DNA from: Gnetum montanum
Lineage: Eukaryota > Streptophyta > Gnetopsida > Gnetales > Gnetaceae
Direction: 5' to 3'
Length of the DNA: 64,000 bases
Assembly: GCA_015680685.1 (NCBI GenBank)
Contig: MNCI01025086.1
Location: 391,693 to 455,692 of the forward strand
The position numbers and the translations under genes were made by a program. A model generated the notes under the pieces. That model ran no database searches. It was given only the letters and a program-made list of their open reading frames with translations, and had not been told where the DNA came from. Positions 1 to 12,260 of this stretch are shown here, piece after piece (position 1 is the first letter of the stretch; each line of letters begins with the position of its first letter).

Positions 1-204
1 ATGACTTATAAGAAAGAATAAATGTCTTAAGTTTCCTAGAAAAAATGAGATGAGGCTTTTGAGAATTCAAATGGAGTATTTATGGAAGGAATAATACTTC
101 ATTATTTTAACTTCTTTAATAAGGAATATCAAGCTACTTCTAATTGAATCTAATCTAATCTATTTTAACATAACCTACTAGAGAGAGTTATGGAACATAC
201 CTCA

Positions 205-1500
205 CTTACTTGATAGGACAAGGTCTTATCCTCATATCTTTGCATAAGACATCAAGTATCCTCTCATTAAGTGATTTGGTGAAGACATTGAGTAGTTGAG
301 CATCAATTCTAATATATTCTAGATGAATATTACCAAGTTGGACATGTTCTGTGATGAAGTGATGCCTTATTTCTATGTGCCTTATCCTTGAATGATGAAT
401 GAGATTGTTTTTTATGATGATTATGCTATATTTGTTACAATAAATGGTACATGATGTGCTTAAATTCTAAGGTCCTTTAGAACCTCTCTCATCCATAGGA
501 TTAGGGTACAATAACTTTTGACCAAGTATGGAATTTTACTTTTTAATGATCCATGAGACTAGACACCTTTCAAGGAAGAAGCATCTTCCACTCATATTGC
601 TACAGTCATTGATGCATCCTATCTAATTTTCATCACAATACTCAACTATCTCAAGTGTTGAGTCCTTTGGATATTGAAGTCTCCTATTAGTAGTACCTTT
701 TAAATACTAAATAATTCTCTTCACAATATTTAAGTAATATTCCTTTGGATTACTTTGGTAACATGAGCATATACCAATAATTAATATAATATGAGGCCTA
801 CTAGTTATTAAATAAAGAAAATTTCAAATCCTACCTCACTAAATCTTGGGGTTTATTCCCTAACCATTTTCATTCTTGCAAAAATATTTAATTAGTGGTA
901 CCAAATATAATATCATTAATATAACTTTGAGTAATTAGCAAATCTTTTCCAAATTATTTTATAAATAGGGTAACATCTATTGTTTCTTTTCTAATGCCAT
1001 TGCCTAAGAGGTATTAGGATAATCTCTCATACCAAGCCTAAGGAGCTTATTTTAGCTTAGAGAGAGCCTTCTTGAAATCATAAACATAATCTAGGTGTAT
1101 TTAATCAATGAGTGCTTTAGGTTTTTCTACATATACCTTCTATTTATGGTCTTGTTTATAAATATGCTTTTAAAGTTCATTTGATGTAGCTTAATTTATT
1201 TGTTGCATGCATAGGCTAGTAAAAGTCTTAGTGATTCTACCCTAGTAACCAGTGAATATGTCTCATCAAAATCAATTTACTCTTACCAATTATACCCTTT
1301 GATAATAAGATATGCCTTATTTCTAATGATAACTCCAACTTCATTAGTTTTGTTTTGAAATATCTATTTTGTTTTGATCATGGACCTGGTGGTAGGCTTG
1401 GGAACAAGTTTCCACACATTTTCTCATAAAAATTAGCTTAAATCCTCTTGAATAGCCATGAATCATCCTTCATCTTAGTTAGATTTCTGTAAGTTTTTTG
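205..1500 (-). pseudogene. copia reverse transcriptase and RNase H remnant
   Basis: The RT part contains a version of the VDFDETFSPVxRxES motif (near 1230-1290) and YINDIIFG near 900-925, where YVDDxxFG is expected, so the first catalytic Asp of the pair is Asn. RNase H follows, with a match to YCDADWAGCxxDRKSTSG and FLERCLVSW near 560-640, then HIEIRHHFITEHVQ and VFTKSLNERIL near 230-370, the normal C-terminal signature. A deletion lies between the RT and RNase H parts. Not functional. Confidence 0.82.
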
Positions 1501-1899
1501 GTTTAATTTGTGAAACATATGCAACATAGGTAGAAAGTTCCCTTACTTTACTTCTTATTACCAATTCCTAATTAAGTTTTCAAATGACATTATTGATGGA
1601 GTATGATTTTCTCAATCTTGTCATATGAGTGGGTTGTTCATCTTCTTATTCTCCTGCTTACAATTCATCTTTTTCTTCATCTTTCTTATCATCTTATTGA
1701 CTTTCTAATTCATCATTAGGTGTAACTTGGGATGGTTATGTTTTTCTCCTTGTCCCAACCTATTCATCATCCATCTTCACATTAAAATGAATATCATTAA
1801 TATCATTCATCTTGATGTTTATAAATTATTCTACAGTAAGTGTTATTTTATATAAGGACTTTATAAGAGTTGCTTATTGTAGAGTATCCCAAGAATATA

Positions 1900-3500
1900 C
1901 CTTAATTAACCTTAGGGTTAACTTTTCTTAGAGCATCTCTTTTATTAATAATAAGGCATTTAGCTTCAAATACATGAAAATATCTTATTAATGATTTCAT
2001 GTTATATTAAAGTTGGTAGGGGGTTTCGGTTGTAAATTTTTTTACCAAAACTTGATTGGATACATAGTAGACTATGTTGATGGCTTCACCCCAAAAATAA
2101 TATGGGGTGTTTCTATCATTTAGCATGATTCTATTTATCTTGTTTAGTTGATGATTCTTATATTAGGTACTCCATTTTGCTATGGTATCATTGGGGTTGA
2201 GAATTAGTGGTGTATTCCATGAGTATTATAATACTCCTTGAATTTTTTATTTTGAAATTTACCACTATGATTACTTCTAATAATTTTAATGGTATAGGCT
2301 TTTTTATTATGTAGCTAATTAGATATCTTGGAAAAATGGTCAAATACTTCATCTTTATGACCTAGGAAAGAAACCCATGTAAATGGACAAGAACCATTTA
2401 TAATAGTAAAATAATATCTTTTTTCCCTAAAACTTAGTATTTTTGAGGATCATACCAAATCCAAATGGAGTAAGTCCAATGGATATAAGGTTGAGATGCA
2501 ATTTTTCTTACCAAACCTTATCCTTGTTTTCTTCCCTTTTTGACATGTGTTACAAACATTCCTTTTGAAATCTTTTAGTTTTGGCAAGCGACACTCCATA
2601 TCATTTAATAGAAGAGTTCTTAGGATGTTCATGTTTATATGCCCTAGTATTCTATGTTACAAATCTATCTCATCTTCATTACTTAGTAAACACTTGGTTT
2701 CATGATTAGTAGTATCTAATAATGAAGTGATGTATCCATTTGATTGTCTATAAATATCTACTAAAGTTTTACTTAAGAGTTCCTTACTTGACAAGACTCT
2801 TTTGAGAAGACCACTTTATAATTTAAGTCACAAAGCTGACTTATACTCAAATGATTATACTTTAGACCTTCAACATAAAATACATCTATTACCTATGGTA
2901 AGTTACTTCTAATGATCCCTATCAATTTGGTTAGTGCTTCTATGTCATCTTGAAATGTCACACTACCACAATATTGATTAATAAAGAGTGTAAATTGAGA
3001 TTTGTTAGTTATCATATGTCATCAATAGTCACTATCCATATACTAGGTTGGCTTATTGATAATAAATAAACTAACTTGGCCAAATGTTCCCTTTCTTTAG
3101 TTTTTCATTTTAGGTCTCTAAACGTTTTTTAACCTACATGACATGAATTCTTGGGAATTTTTAATAAGATCTTATAGTCTCATAAAAATGATTTAATCTT
3201 AAGTGGAAATACTATTGCATATGACCAAACCCACCATAGTGATAGCACATTATATTTCTCATTTGGGCAAGGTGTTTAAACTTGGGTGTATATCTCCATT
3301 TTGAAGAGATTCTTGGTGAGGGGATCTTTTAAGGATTACTTTCAAGTCCTCTTTAATCATTTGGATTTGTATGTTAACCAAGAATGATGCAAAGAATTTA
3401 TTCTTCTTTAGTAAACCTCTCATTAATGGATTTGACATATTGAGCTCTTTATTCATCTACTTATTGAAATAAGTTAGCTTTTAATTCTTAGTCTAAAGGT
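1900..3500 (-). pseudogene. copia protease and integrase remnant
   Basis: A second knuckle-like motif (CYHYGGFGHMQ) sits near 3210-3240. The protease site survives as YMDSD..HM near 3010-3045, where copia has WxxDSGCSRHM, so the active-site DSG has become DSD. Next comes the gag-pre-integrase motif (VEGLKYNHLSISQLCD) and then, at 2450-2632, the integrase zinc-binding end with CNTCQKGKKTRIRFG and STLYPLDLLHLDLV. A match to FWGEAINTA is visible near 2070-2100. Several stops and frameshifts; non-functional. Confidence 0.8.
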
Positions 3501-3839
3501 ATGAGTTCTCCTTTTTCAAATTGATGCATTTAGCTTGATGTTGTTCAAGATCTAAGTTCTTAAAATGTTACAATTTATTCATCCTATTACAAATATTTTG
3601 TAAGGAAATAAGATCATCACATAGTAAGTCATACCTTTGTTCCAACGTATTTTCATTATCCTTCATATCGCTAGGCTAGTCATCTTTTGGGACTTCATAA
3701 ACAATAGCAATATATAAGAGGTGTAATTGCCTTTTATGATCATCATTCACTCCTTATTCACTATTTTCATAATCCAAACTTATATATTAAATTTTTTCCT
3801 TGTTGTCTTTGTAGAAATACCTCTTTTATAACCTATTTA

Positions 3840-4782
3840 AGCCAGGATATTCATGGGCCAAGTAACCTCATCCACCACATACTCAACATTCTACAGAAGA
3901 TATATCATTATTTGATGAACCTTTAATTACTTATCTTATCATTATCTTTCTCATTTTGATAGTTTTTCTTTTTATTTATTTTTTTCAAAATTTTATTCAC
4001 ATGCTTCACAATAAGTACAAGTTCATCTTCATCGTAGCTTTCCTCATTCTCCAGTGATTCTTGAATCCTCTCTCTATATTTAGAGAAGTCTCTACTAGAG
4101 GTTTTGAATGTAAGAGACTTTTCCTTAATGGAACCTTCACTTATGAAATTTATCTCATAAGAAACAAGGGTACTTTGAAGTTCTTCAATCCTAAATATGT
4201 TCAAGTCTTTAATTTCTTCCAAGGTTGTAACAATTGGTCTAAACTTTGGTGTGAGTGTTTTAATCATTTTAGTATAAATTTACTTTTGGGAAGATATATA
4301 GCTATTCCTCAAATGTCTATAATGATGTCATTGACTCCAGAGAAGTATTCTTTTTACTTTTTTCTTCATTCTTAATCTTCACATTGAAATTCATTTTGAA
4401 GGACTAATAACCTAGATTACTTGAAAACTAAGGTTTCCTCATAGGTGGCCTTTATTGTCTTCCAAATATCTTTTATACATTTACATCCAACTATTCTATT
4501 GAATTCTACCTTGCTAAAAGCACAATAGAAGTAATTCTTAGCCTAAGAGTTAAACATGAAGGTATTTTTTTCATAATCATTTAACTTAATTCTTGGCTTA
4601 AGAGTTTAGATGGTGGTTGTAGTAGTAGTTATGTTAATTTTGGTTAGAGATGTATATCCATACAAGATTGATTATTAAACTTCAAACTTCATGGATTTAA
4701 AGAAGTCTTGCATCTAAGCCTTCTAATATGCAAAGTAAGTTTTGTCAAACAAAGGTGACTTGTTGTATGATAGTCCCTTCAT
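3840..4782 (-). pseudogene. copia gag (UBN2 family) remnant
   Basis: Gag forms the particle and binds the element RNA. The start is set at the ATG at 4782 on the minus strand, followed within 15 codons by SPLFDKTYFAY, the usual N-terminal gag motif (xPLFDGTNYAxWK). Both expected Trp codons after it are TAG. Downstream, residues matching the UBN2 region (IKDIWKTIKATYEE, then EEIKDLNIFRIEELQ...VSYEI) are readable over 3923-4460. A decayed CCHC zinc knuckle (CxxCGGxGYxxxE) lies at about 3843-3893. At least two frame changes break the reading frame. The family call is from motif order and is firm. Confidence 0.82.
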
Positions 4783-4829
4783 TATTTACTTCAAGTTATT
4801 ACACTTAATATGGGACTACCAACTCTCTT

Positions 4830-5820
4830 ATACTTCTTAAGGATTAAGAACTTCGATGAGGAGAGTAAATAGGCTTTATCTTAGAAACAAGAAAATGTGA
4901 AATTTGATGGAAATAAATGCACACACACAATCTATGTAGTTTTCCAATTTGGATAGTTTACACTTAGAGGATATTATCATGCACACATTTTGATGTGTTT
5001 CTTTAAAAATATGGTTTCAAGAGTATTGCAACCTTTATAGTGCTTCATTACAATTGACTTGTAGGTTCAAGCTTGAGATTTTAGTCCAACCTTAACACAC
5101 AAGTGTGACCTCTCATAGGAGATCCACACCACCCCTTGGGATGAAAGGAAAATAAAAAGTAAATAAAAAAAATAGTAAACTAACTTTAGATTCCCTACAT
5201 TAGATACATGAAAGAATAATGCTAAAACATACATTAGAGAATAGAGATGAGATTTCACATTATAGTTTTGTTTCTCAATGAGCTTGATTTACATCATGTC
5301 TACTATTTGAATTACCTTGGGGTTATAAACCTTATTTTTTTATGAACTTTTTAAAAAATTACCATTGCAAGACTAGCCAATGGTTATCTAAGTTATCTAA
5401 AGTGGTTAAAGATTTCTATGTTAAAGATGCAAGGCATTCAAGAAAGACCTCTTCTTGGGAAAGTAGACATCTTACTAGTTAGTTGCTTAATTTTAAGAAA
5501 GATGTCTACTTTGGAATGTAGATGTCTATTGTGTGGGATAGATGTCTTCTTATTAGTATAGACATGTACCATTCAACTACCCCCGACATTTAAGATAGAA
5601 ATATACTTAATAGAGTAGATGTCTTTCTAGAAGGATAGATGTCTACTATCCTTTATCAAAATTTGTATAGACATCTTCTAACCCTTGGAAAGTTTTTTTA
5701 CTTAACTCAATATCTGTTTAGTCTTCTTCTATTCATGATCAACTTCTATAAAATAAAAAATAATACACATAACCATAGAAAATCTCCATTTTACAAGGTT
5801 TGACATACCAAAATAGAGAT
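4830..5820 (-). repeat. 5' LTR of copia element 1
   Basis: On the minus strand the outer end reads TTTTGGTATGTCAAACC and then an AAATGGAGA stretch, closely matching the LTR starts at 41597 and 43904. The U3 part (about 5440-5670) has repeated AGATGTCTAC and GTAGACATCT boxes, also seen in those LTRs. The inner boundary is uncertain. A sequence TTGGTAGTCCCATA on the minus strand near 4815 is in the place of a primer binding site but is a poor match to the usual initiator-tRNA site. Confidence 0.6.
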
Positions 5821-5849
5821 CTATTAATATATATGAAATTGAAGATATT

Positions 5850-7290
5850 ATTATACTTGCTAGAAACTATGTTTCTAAATAATGAAAAACTAGTAATTAT
5901 CAATGCAATCTTAGTCAAGAATGAAACTAGAAATTTCTTCAGGTAGTAAACAAATGATCAAGAATCTTTGCATGATCATATGATGAAATTATAAAAATAA
6001 ATAATTACATTTATTAACACCAAATTTAAACATATCTTGTAGTCAAACCATGTCATCAACTCTAATGAATACTAAATTTAATTCTAAAAGTAGTTAAGAA
6101 AGAGCTTAAGAAGTTTCTAAAAGATGAATTGATCTACCCAATTGCAGATAATCAATGGATATTTCCATTTATTATTTTTCCAAATAAGGATGAAGAGTGA
6201 GGGATTTGTATATTCAGGCTATTAAATATGGCTATTTTAAAGACAACTTCCCTTTGCTATTTGTAGATCAAATTATAGATCCTACTATGAGGCATAAGTA
6301 CTATAGTTTTCTAGATGGGTATAGTAGATAAAACCTAATTCACATAATATCAAAAGACTAGAAAAAGACCACCTTTATGAGTTCTTGGGGGATATATGCA
6401 TATAGCCAAATGTCATTTGGTCTTTATAATGCTCTTGTGACATTCCAAAGATTGTGTCTCAACATATTTCAAAAATAGATTGGTCATAGAGTAGAAGTCT
6501 TCACGGATGACTTCTCCACAAATAGTTCTAACTTCAAACATGTCTTGGATTGTTTAGAGTAAGAACTAAAATGATGTATTAAAATAAGTTCAAAGCTCAA
6601 TTGGAAGGTATCATTTTAGGATAGAAAATCATAGAAAAAAGAATTAAGATGGATTTTTTAAAAAATAAGATTCATAGAGGGCATTACCTAGATATCATAA
6701 ATAGTTAAAGATATTTGATCATTTGTTGGTAATACTAGGTACTATCTAATATTTATTATGAATTTCCTAAATATTGCTAAATTACTAACAAAATTAGCTA
6801 AGAAATATTCATTGTTTCTTTGGTTAGATGAGTATAAAAAGACATTTGAAGTCTTAAAGTAAATATTGGTAGAGATTCCATTCCTATAAGCTCTAGATTA
6901 GACTAGTCATTTTCATATAATAATAGATATATCCAATTTTGCATTGGATGTTGTGCTTGCATAATTATATCATTCAAAAAGATCATATAATATTCATGAT
7001 GCAAGACAAAGTATAGGAGGAGAACAACTCAACTACACAATCATAAAAAGGAATTAATTATAGTGGTGTATGCATTGGAAAAGTTCCAGCATTACATGCT
7101 TGGCTATCCTATCTATATCCATATTGATTACAACACCATAAGATTTTTAATGAACAAGCTTACAGTAAGCCCTTGTATCATATGATGGCTTGTAATCTTA
7201 TAGGAATTTGCTATTACTATGATTGATTGTAAAGAGTCTAAGAATGTAGTAGTAGATCATTTATCTCAGTTAAATGAAAAAAAATGATGA
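5850..7290 (+). pseudogene. gypsy RT and RNase H remnant (copy 1)
   Basis: The RT begins with KKELKKFLKDELIYPIADNQW (near 6085-6160), the standard gypsy opening. The palm motif is FTDD at 6500-6511, where FMDD is expected: Met is changed but both Asp remain. RNase H begins near 6890 (TSHFHIIIDISNFALDVVLA) and has HDARQSIGGEQLNYT near 6990-7030. Stops occur every few dozen codons and there are frameshifts. Confidence 0.78.
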
Positions 7291-7299
7291 AGAACCTTT

Positions 7300-8710
7300 G
7301 TCTGATCAATTTCTAGATCAACTACTATTCACAATGGTAGTAAGGATTGTAGATCCTATAGTAAAGAAATCATGGATAATGGATTATTTAACCTATCTCA
7401 GTACTTAGGAAATTCCTACTAAATGGAATAAGAAAAAGAAGCAATATTTTTTTCATGAGGATAACCACTTTGTTGAAATTAAAGATAATATTTATAAACT
7501 TTATGCTAGTGGTCTAATTCAATGGTGTGTTTTTGAAGAAAATCAACAAAGGATATTGCATAATTTATAGGGTAGACAACATGGTGATCACTATGAAGGA
7601 AAGCACACAAATATAAAACTTCTTATGGTTAGGTAATTTTCACCTACCAATTTTTACAATCATATGATAGATGCCAAAGATATGGAGAGATAGCTAGATA
7701 TGCAAGATGAAAATAATGGATATAGTCATTAGAATCATTTGATATTTGGAAAATTAACTTTATGGGTTCCATCATACCTATGTTAAATGGAAATCCATAT
7801 ATAATTATTTTAGTTGACTATTGTATGAAGTGGACAGAAAATGCTATGGTTAAGATTGTACATTAATAAAAACTACAAAATTCTTCTAGTAACATGTGGT
7901 GAATAGATTTGGAGTACTAAGTACATTGATTTTGAATAAAAATGCATTTCACAAGAGCTACATTTAACACTTAAGAAAATAATGCAATGTCTTGGGGTTT
8001 AACACAAACTAAGCACATTGTAAATGGAAAAGCTATTTTAACAATTAGAGAGATTAGAAAAATTATTACATAGGTAGTTAGTTGATATAGGAAGGATTGG
8101 AGGACCAAGATAAATGATGCTGTATGGGTTTATCAATCAACATAGAAACTTCCTATAGTGTATTTACCATATGAATCAGTGTGTGGAAAATTACCTACCT
8201 TGCCAATTTAGGTTGAGCTACATATACTAATAATAGCCTATTACCTAGACATAAATATCGATCTAGCCTAGAAGGAAGTCCTAATGAACCTAACCTTACT
8301 AGATGAAAATCTCTTAGTAGTCCTAATGTTTAATAATATCCATGAAAAGTATGTTAATTAGAGACAAGACACCAGAATAAGATAAGTTTATATAAAATCA
8401 AGGGACAAGATCCTTGGTTTACTCTAGCTCTAATAATATTTTCTAATTCACAAAGTTTTAGATATTATGAGTAGGATCTTACATCATCCACTACTCATAT
8501 AACTCTAGAGCCATCTAGATTTAGCATCTTACTATTTTATAGAAGCTCATTTTGATGAACACTCAATAGGTCAAACCATTTGGAGAATCTTATTAGGCCA
8601 AGACTTTTTCAATATTGATTACCAAGGTCATCACCTATTTAATTTTTCACATGTCCTTCTCAAATCTTACTTGTGAGGGAGTTCATCATCTTGCTTAGGC
8701 ATTATAACCA
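7300..8710 (+). pseudogene. gypsy integrase remnant (copy 1)
   Basis: A decayed N-terminal zinc-binding region lies near 7540-7690. The core retains IILVDYCMKWTENA near 7800-7850 (first catalytic Asp region), and near 8110-8210 a match to DAVWVYQST.KLPIVYLPYESV, the region just before VYGKxxxLPVE in related integrases. The C-terminal part (VELHIL...NLTLLDENLLV) parallels elements 2 and 3. No chromodomain is seen. Many stops. Confidence 0.75.
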
Positions 8711-10371
8711 TATTTTTTAATTATTTTTCTTTAAAATTTATTTATATTCTTTATAGTTTTTGTGAAATTTTTACTTGTTCAATATCTTTCAATTATTTAA
8801 TATTTTTTTAAATATTTAAACTAATTTTAAATTTTAGTATGTTTTCCTATTGTTTGATATCTTTCATTTTTTATATATTATATAATTATTTAAATCATCT
8901 ACTTTGTGGATTGTACATATCCTCATTATTTATATTAATAAAGTGATCAACAATATACAAGATATCATTTAATTTAAAAGAAATTTACTCTATGCTATCA
9001 AATCATTAAAGGAATAATTATACATATAGTGATATCACATTATCTAATCCTCTATTTCTAGTATTAAGAGATTCTTACCATGGAAATAATGAAATGCTTC
9101 TCATAGTTGAACCCATAATCATAGGCCTTAAAGAAAGAGTGAAGGAGTAAAAGGGATGGATAACAATTTGACATCAAGTGAACTTGTTAATTCCTTAATT
9201 TTCATGCTAATAAAGTAACACTTATATTTTCTTTTCTTTAGAAAATAATGAATAAAAACAATGTTACCTTGTTATGATACTAGAAATACATGCTACATGT
9301 ACATGAAGGTAGTCCTCTAAAAATGGAAAATAATAATTAATTGATTAATTAATACATAAGCACTCATTGTTGGAGAAACATTTGAAAGATATGTCACCCA
9401 TGCTTGAAGGTAGGATACTTTCAAGAATCCCATGATTTCTTAGACTAATTTCATCATTTGATTGAAAAGACATGACCTATGTGTAAAGTTGCATTGCTAA
9501 TGAGGTTAGTATTGGTTATGAAACTAGAAATACATATGACCCATGCCTAAAGGTGCTCTACTAATCAATGCTCAAGGATGATAACACTGAAAGTTAATGG
9601 TTAATTAATTATTACTAATGGACCAAATGATAATTTTCCAATTCATCTTATGCAATGGTGTTGTAATGACATATTGGTTAGTTGTATACATGGTGCTAAT
9701 CTAGGATGATACAATACGATGTCATTGGAAAGAGAACTAAAATTGATTTTGAATTCTTATAAATAGGTATAATGATCAAATTAACCATGAATCATACATG
9801 GGATTAATTACAATTATGATAGGGCTTCTTATATCTCATTCACTATAACTCCTTTTAATACAACTTCATCTTACTAGTCTATATGATTATGAATTCAATG
9901 GTTTTATGTAGCATAATATAGGATTCTAACTATAGTAGTTAAGCATGTATGTATTGGAATAATAATATAGTTCACATTTAATTTATTGAGTGCCCACAAA
10001 TGATTATAAGAGTGGTTTTACAAGGACATTAAAGATAGTAGCTTGCTTTATCAAGGACCTAGTTGTATAACTCTTGCGGATGATGTCTAAGAATCAATTT
10101 CACATCATCTTGATCATTCTGCACTACTATGTAACTTCATTCATCATAATAATGATTAATTCTCTTAAATGTTTTTTTATAATTTTACAACTTCTTCTAT
10201 TTTCTCTTATACTTGAGCCTTTACCAATCATTCTTGATTATTTTGACTTCATCTACCTAGATTCTAGCATTACCCTTCTGCATAACATCCTCTAGAAACC
10301 TCAAGACTCTTAATATGTAAAGAAATAAAAAAATTTAGATAAATATAAGGAAAAATTAAGTTTTAAGGTCA
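8711..10371. other. AT-rich non-coding stretch, possible decayed LTR
   Basis: I see no credible gene. The left part (to about 9270) is T-rich and resembles the 3' untranslated tail of the gypsy family. A good TATA box (CTTATAAATAGG) is at 9756-9767. About 240 bases further, TGATTATAAGAGT near 10000 is a rough match to the plant initiator-Met primer site TGGTATCAGAGC. TATA and a primer-site-like sequence at this spacing suggest a decayed copia-type LTR around 9300-10000, but no partner LTR was found. Confidence 0.3.
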
Positions 10372-10395
10372 GTGATATCATAGCTATGATATCAC
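10372..10395. repeat. perfect 24-base palindrome
   Basis: The sequence is its own reverse complement: half-site GTGATATCATAG, centred between 10383 and 10384. Two further GATATCAC-type words follow by 10440. Similar GATATC palindromes occur in the U3 of elements 5 and 6, but no wider match to those LTRs was seen here. It lies just outside the presumed LTR of copia element 4. Confidence 0.8.
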
Positions 10396-10439
10396 AAGTG
10401 AAATGTCACATCTACGATATCACTATTATAAATATCCAT

Positions 10440-11853
10440 ATATAGTCTTTATTTTTTTTACTTTATTTGATAAGGGAAGTTCATGCCATTTTCATCTCAA
10501 AGAGACTTCTTGATGTCATAACTTATAAACTAATCCAAGTTTTGTCATTTCATACCCTTTAAGCTCATGAAGTTGAGCTTTTGGTATTGGAGAAAATACA
10601 TTTTTTGATCAAAGTGAAGATTTGGAATGTCAAAATGCATGTTGTTTGTCAAATTAAAAGATGACTTGGATATATTTTTGATTGTAGAGTACATTTCCAA
10701 AATTATTAGTGATCCATTTTTCCAAATTACAATTAGGTTAATCAAATATTTTGATAGGTCAACCAATTTCAATTAAGGTTGACCTACTTGAGAGCTCACC
10801 AAACTTAGATGAAAAAATGCACACAATTAAGGTTGATCATCCTTGATTAAGGTTGACCTACTTGGGAGTTGGTGAAGGTGAAGAAAAGTAATACACTTGT
10901 AAGATTGACTGACTCAAATTATATGAAAGTTTAGTGTTGGAAGAAGAAATCACTCTTAAGATCAATCAACTTGTCCATAGGTTCTTTGACCCATGACAAT
11001 TAGATGATGATAGTTGACTAGCTCCAAATACTTAAAATTGAGAAGGATTACTATGGTAAAAGCTGGTGTTTTTTTACTATAGGAGCAATAGGTTGATCGA
11101 CCTCAGTTAAGATTGACCTTTTAGGGGAAAAATGATAAAAATTAAAAAAAAATCTAAAAAGCAAGAACCACATGGATCATTGTGAGATAAACAAAGTATT
11201 AAGAAACAAGAGATGTTATTTGTCTTTGAAAAGGAAATGTTCATCTAAGTATATCATTGCTCTCATGGTTGTTATTGCATAGATAGAGATTGATCATTGA
11301 GTCAAGATTGGTATTTTAGTAGCTAGTAAGTAGTATGAAAGTAAGCTTTGGAAAAAAGCTTGAATGTAGAAGGAATAGAGATAAATTAAAAAATATTACA
11401 TCTTTTTATATTCATAGATTCTTATTGTTATATCTTTTGCATGATCTATGCTTGTATTAGATGTGATTTTATCTACTCGAAGATCCTGATAGCATCATTT
11501 TTATTTTCCTTTATTTTGAATTCTAGTTTAAGGATTTAACCCTAAAAATCTTGGTTATATGAAAGGGAGACTGAAAAACCTTGAAAAATCTATTTGTTCT
11601 TCATGGATTTAAGGATCAGAAGATAACCTAGGGATTGGAGAGATTGGATAGCCTCATAGAGGGAACTAGGCCTAAGCCAAACCATTATAAATCTTGGTGT
11701 TCATTATTCATTTTGATCTTAGTTAGATCTATTTTACTTCAATTTATTCAAATATTTGTAAGAAAATTTAGTTGCTAGACTTAATTTTTGATTATGCAAT
11801 ATCTATTGGAATATCATATTCCTTCCCCCTCTAAGATGTATATTTGATTCACA
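10440..11853 (+). repeat. 5' LTR of copia element 4
   Basis: The right end is set by ATTCCTTCCCCCTCTAAG followed by a CA just before the primer binding site, the usual end of plant copia LTRs. Inside, ATTAAGGTTGACCTACTTG-type words recur at about 10760, 10850 and 11110 with variants between, a U3-like box array. The left edge is not fixed; I place it near 10440 because the box-rich sequence begins soon after. No second copy lies in the window, since the 3' part of this element is lost. Confidence 0.55.
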
Positions 11854-11855
11854 AT

Positions 11856-11867
11856 TGGCATTAAATC
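11856..11867 (+). other. primer binding site, copia element 4 (initiator tRNA-Met type)
   Basis: TGGCATTAAATC matches the canonical TGGTATCAGAGC at 8 of 12 positions, and the changes are mostly transitions. It sits three bases after the LTR end and about 75 bases before gag, as expected. Minus-strand DNA synthesis would start here. Confidence 0.6.
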
Positions 11868-11929
11868 TTGGACTCTTAAATATTAAATTAGTCTTCATCA
11901 AGAGTTTGTTCTTATTTTATTATGTCTAT

Positions 11930-12260
11930 TATAGGTACATAATTTACCAATAAGCCTCCATTTCTTGATGGATCAAATTACAACTATTAGAAAACTAGGT
12001 TGAGGTATTTATTATAGTCCATTGATTTTGATATCTGGCCATTGGTNGATGATTACTACCATGAATTTGACTATGGGTAAATCTACTAATGAATTAGTTC
12101 TTAGATATGAGTCTACTTTATTAGCATGGAAGAGACATGTCTATCATAGCTATAAAAATATTAGATTTTTACAAGCCATCCAAGACATGTATATTAGAAA
12201 AACAAAAAGCACCAAGATAGAAAGATATGAATTTCCTTTAATATAATGTATAAGGCATAC
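11930..12260 (+). pseudogene. copia gag N-terminal remnant (element 4)
   Basis: Near 11950 the frame reads KPPFLDGSNYNY.KTRLRYLL and then SIDFDIWPLV, the opening of UBN2-type gag. An ambiguous base (N) is at 12047. The rest of gag, normally several hundred residues, is missing: by 12260 the reading has jumped to sequence that normally follows the zinc knuckle. This points to an internal deletion. Confidence 0.65.

Larger units (their letters stand above)
1..5820 (-). mobile_element. Ty1/copia LTR retrotransposon, element 1 (decayed)
   Basis: Read on the minus strand this stretch holds, in order, a 5' LTR, a UBN2-type gag, a zinc knuckle, a protease remnant, integrase, reverse transcriptase and RNase H, which is the copia order (integrase before RT). 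All parts carry stops and frameshifts. The 3' LTR should lie at or left of base 200, so the element is cut by the window edge. The 5' LTR resembles the LTR pair of the short element at 41597-44940, so both belong to one LTR family. Element class is certain; the lineage within copia is not assigned. Confidence 0.88.
5840..8710 (+). mobile_element. Ty3/gypsy fragment, copy 1 (pol only)
   Basis: RT, RNase H and integrase in gypsy order, on the plus strand. The fragment begins just after the outer end of the copia element 1 LTR, and gag, protease and LTRs are missing. The linker upstream of RT still reads YDEIIKINN and VVKPCHQL, as in intact relatives. Readable protein segments match elements 2 (12691-25651) and 3 (45146-52616), so this is a third, older copy of the same family. 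Whether element 1 inserted here and removed the left half, or a deletion did, cannot be told. Confidence 0.8.

Noticed and set aside
10074-10295. 73-codon hydrophobic open stretch
   Set aside because: Leu/Ile runs from AT-rich sequence; no family, no conserved copy.
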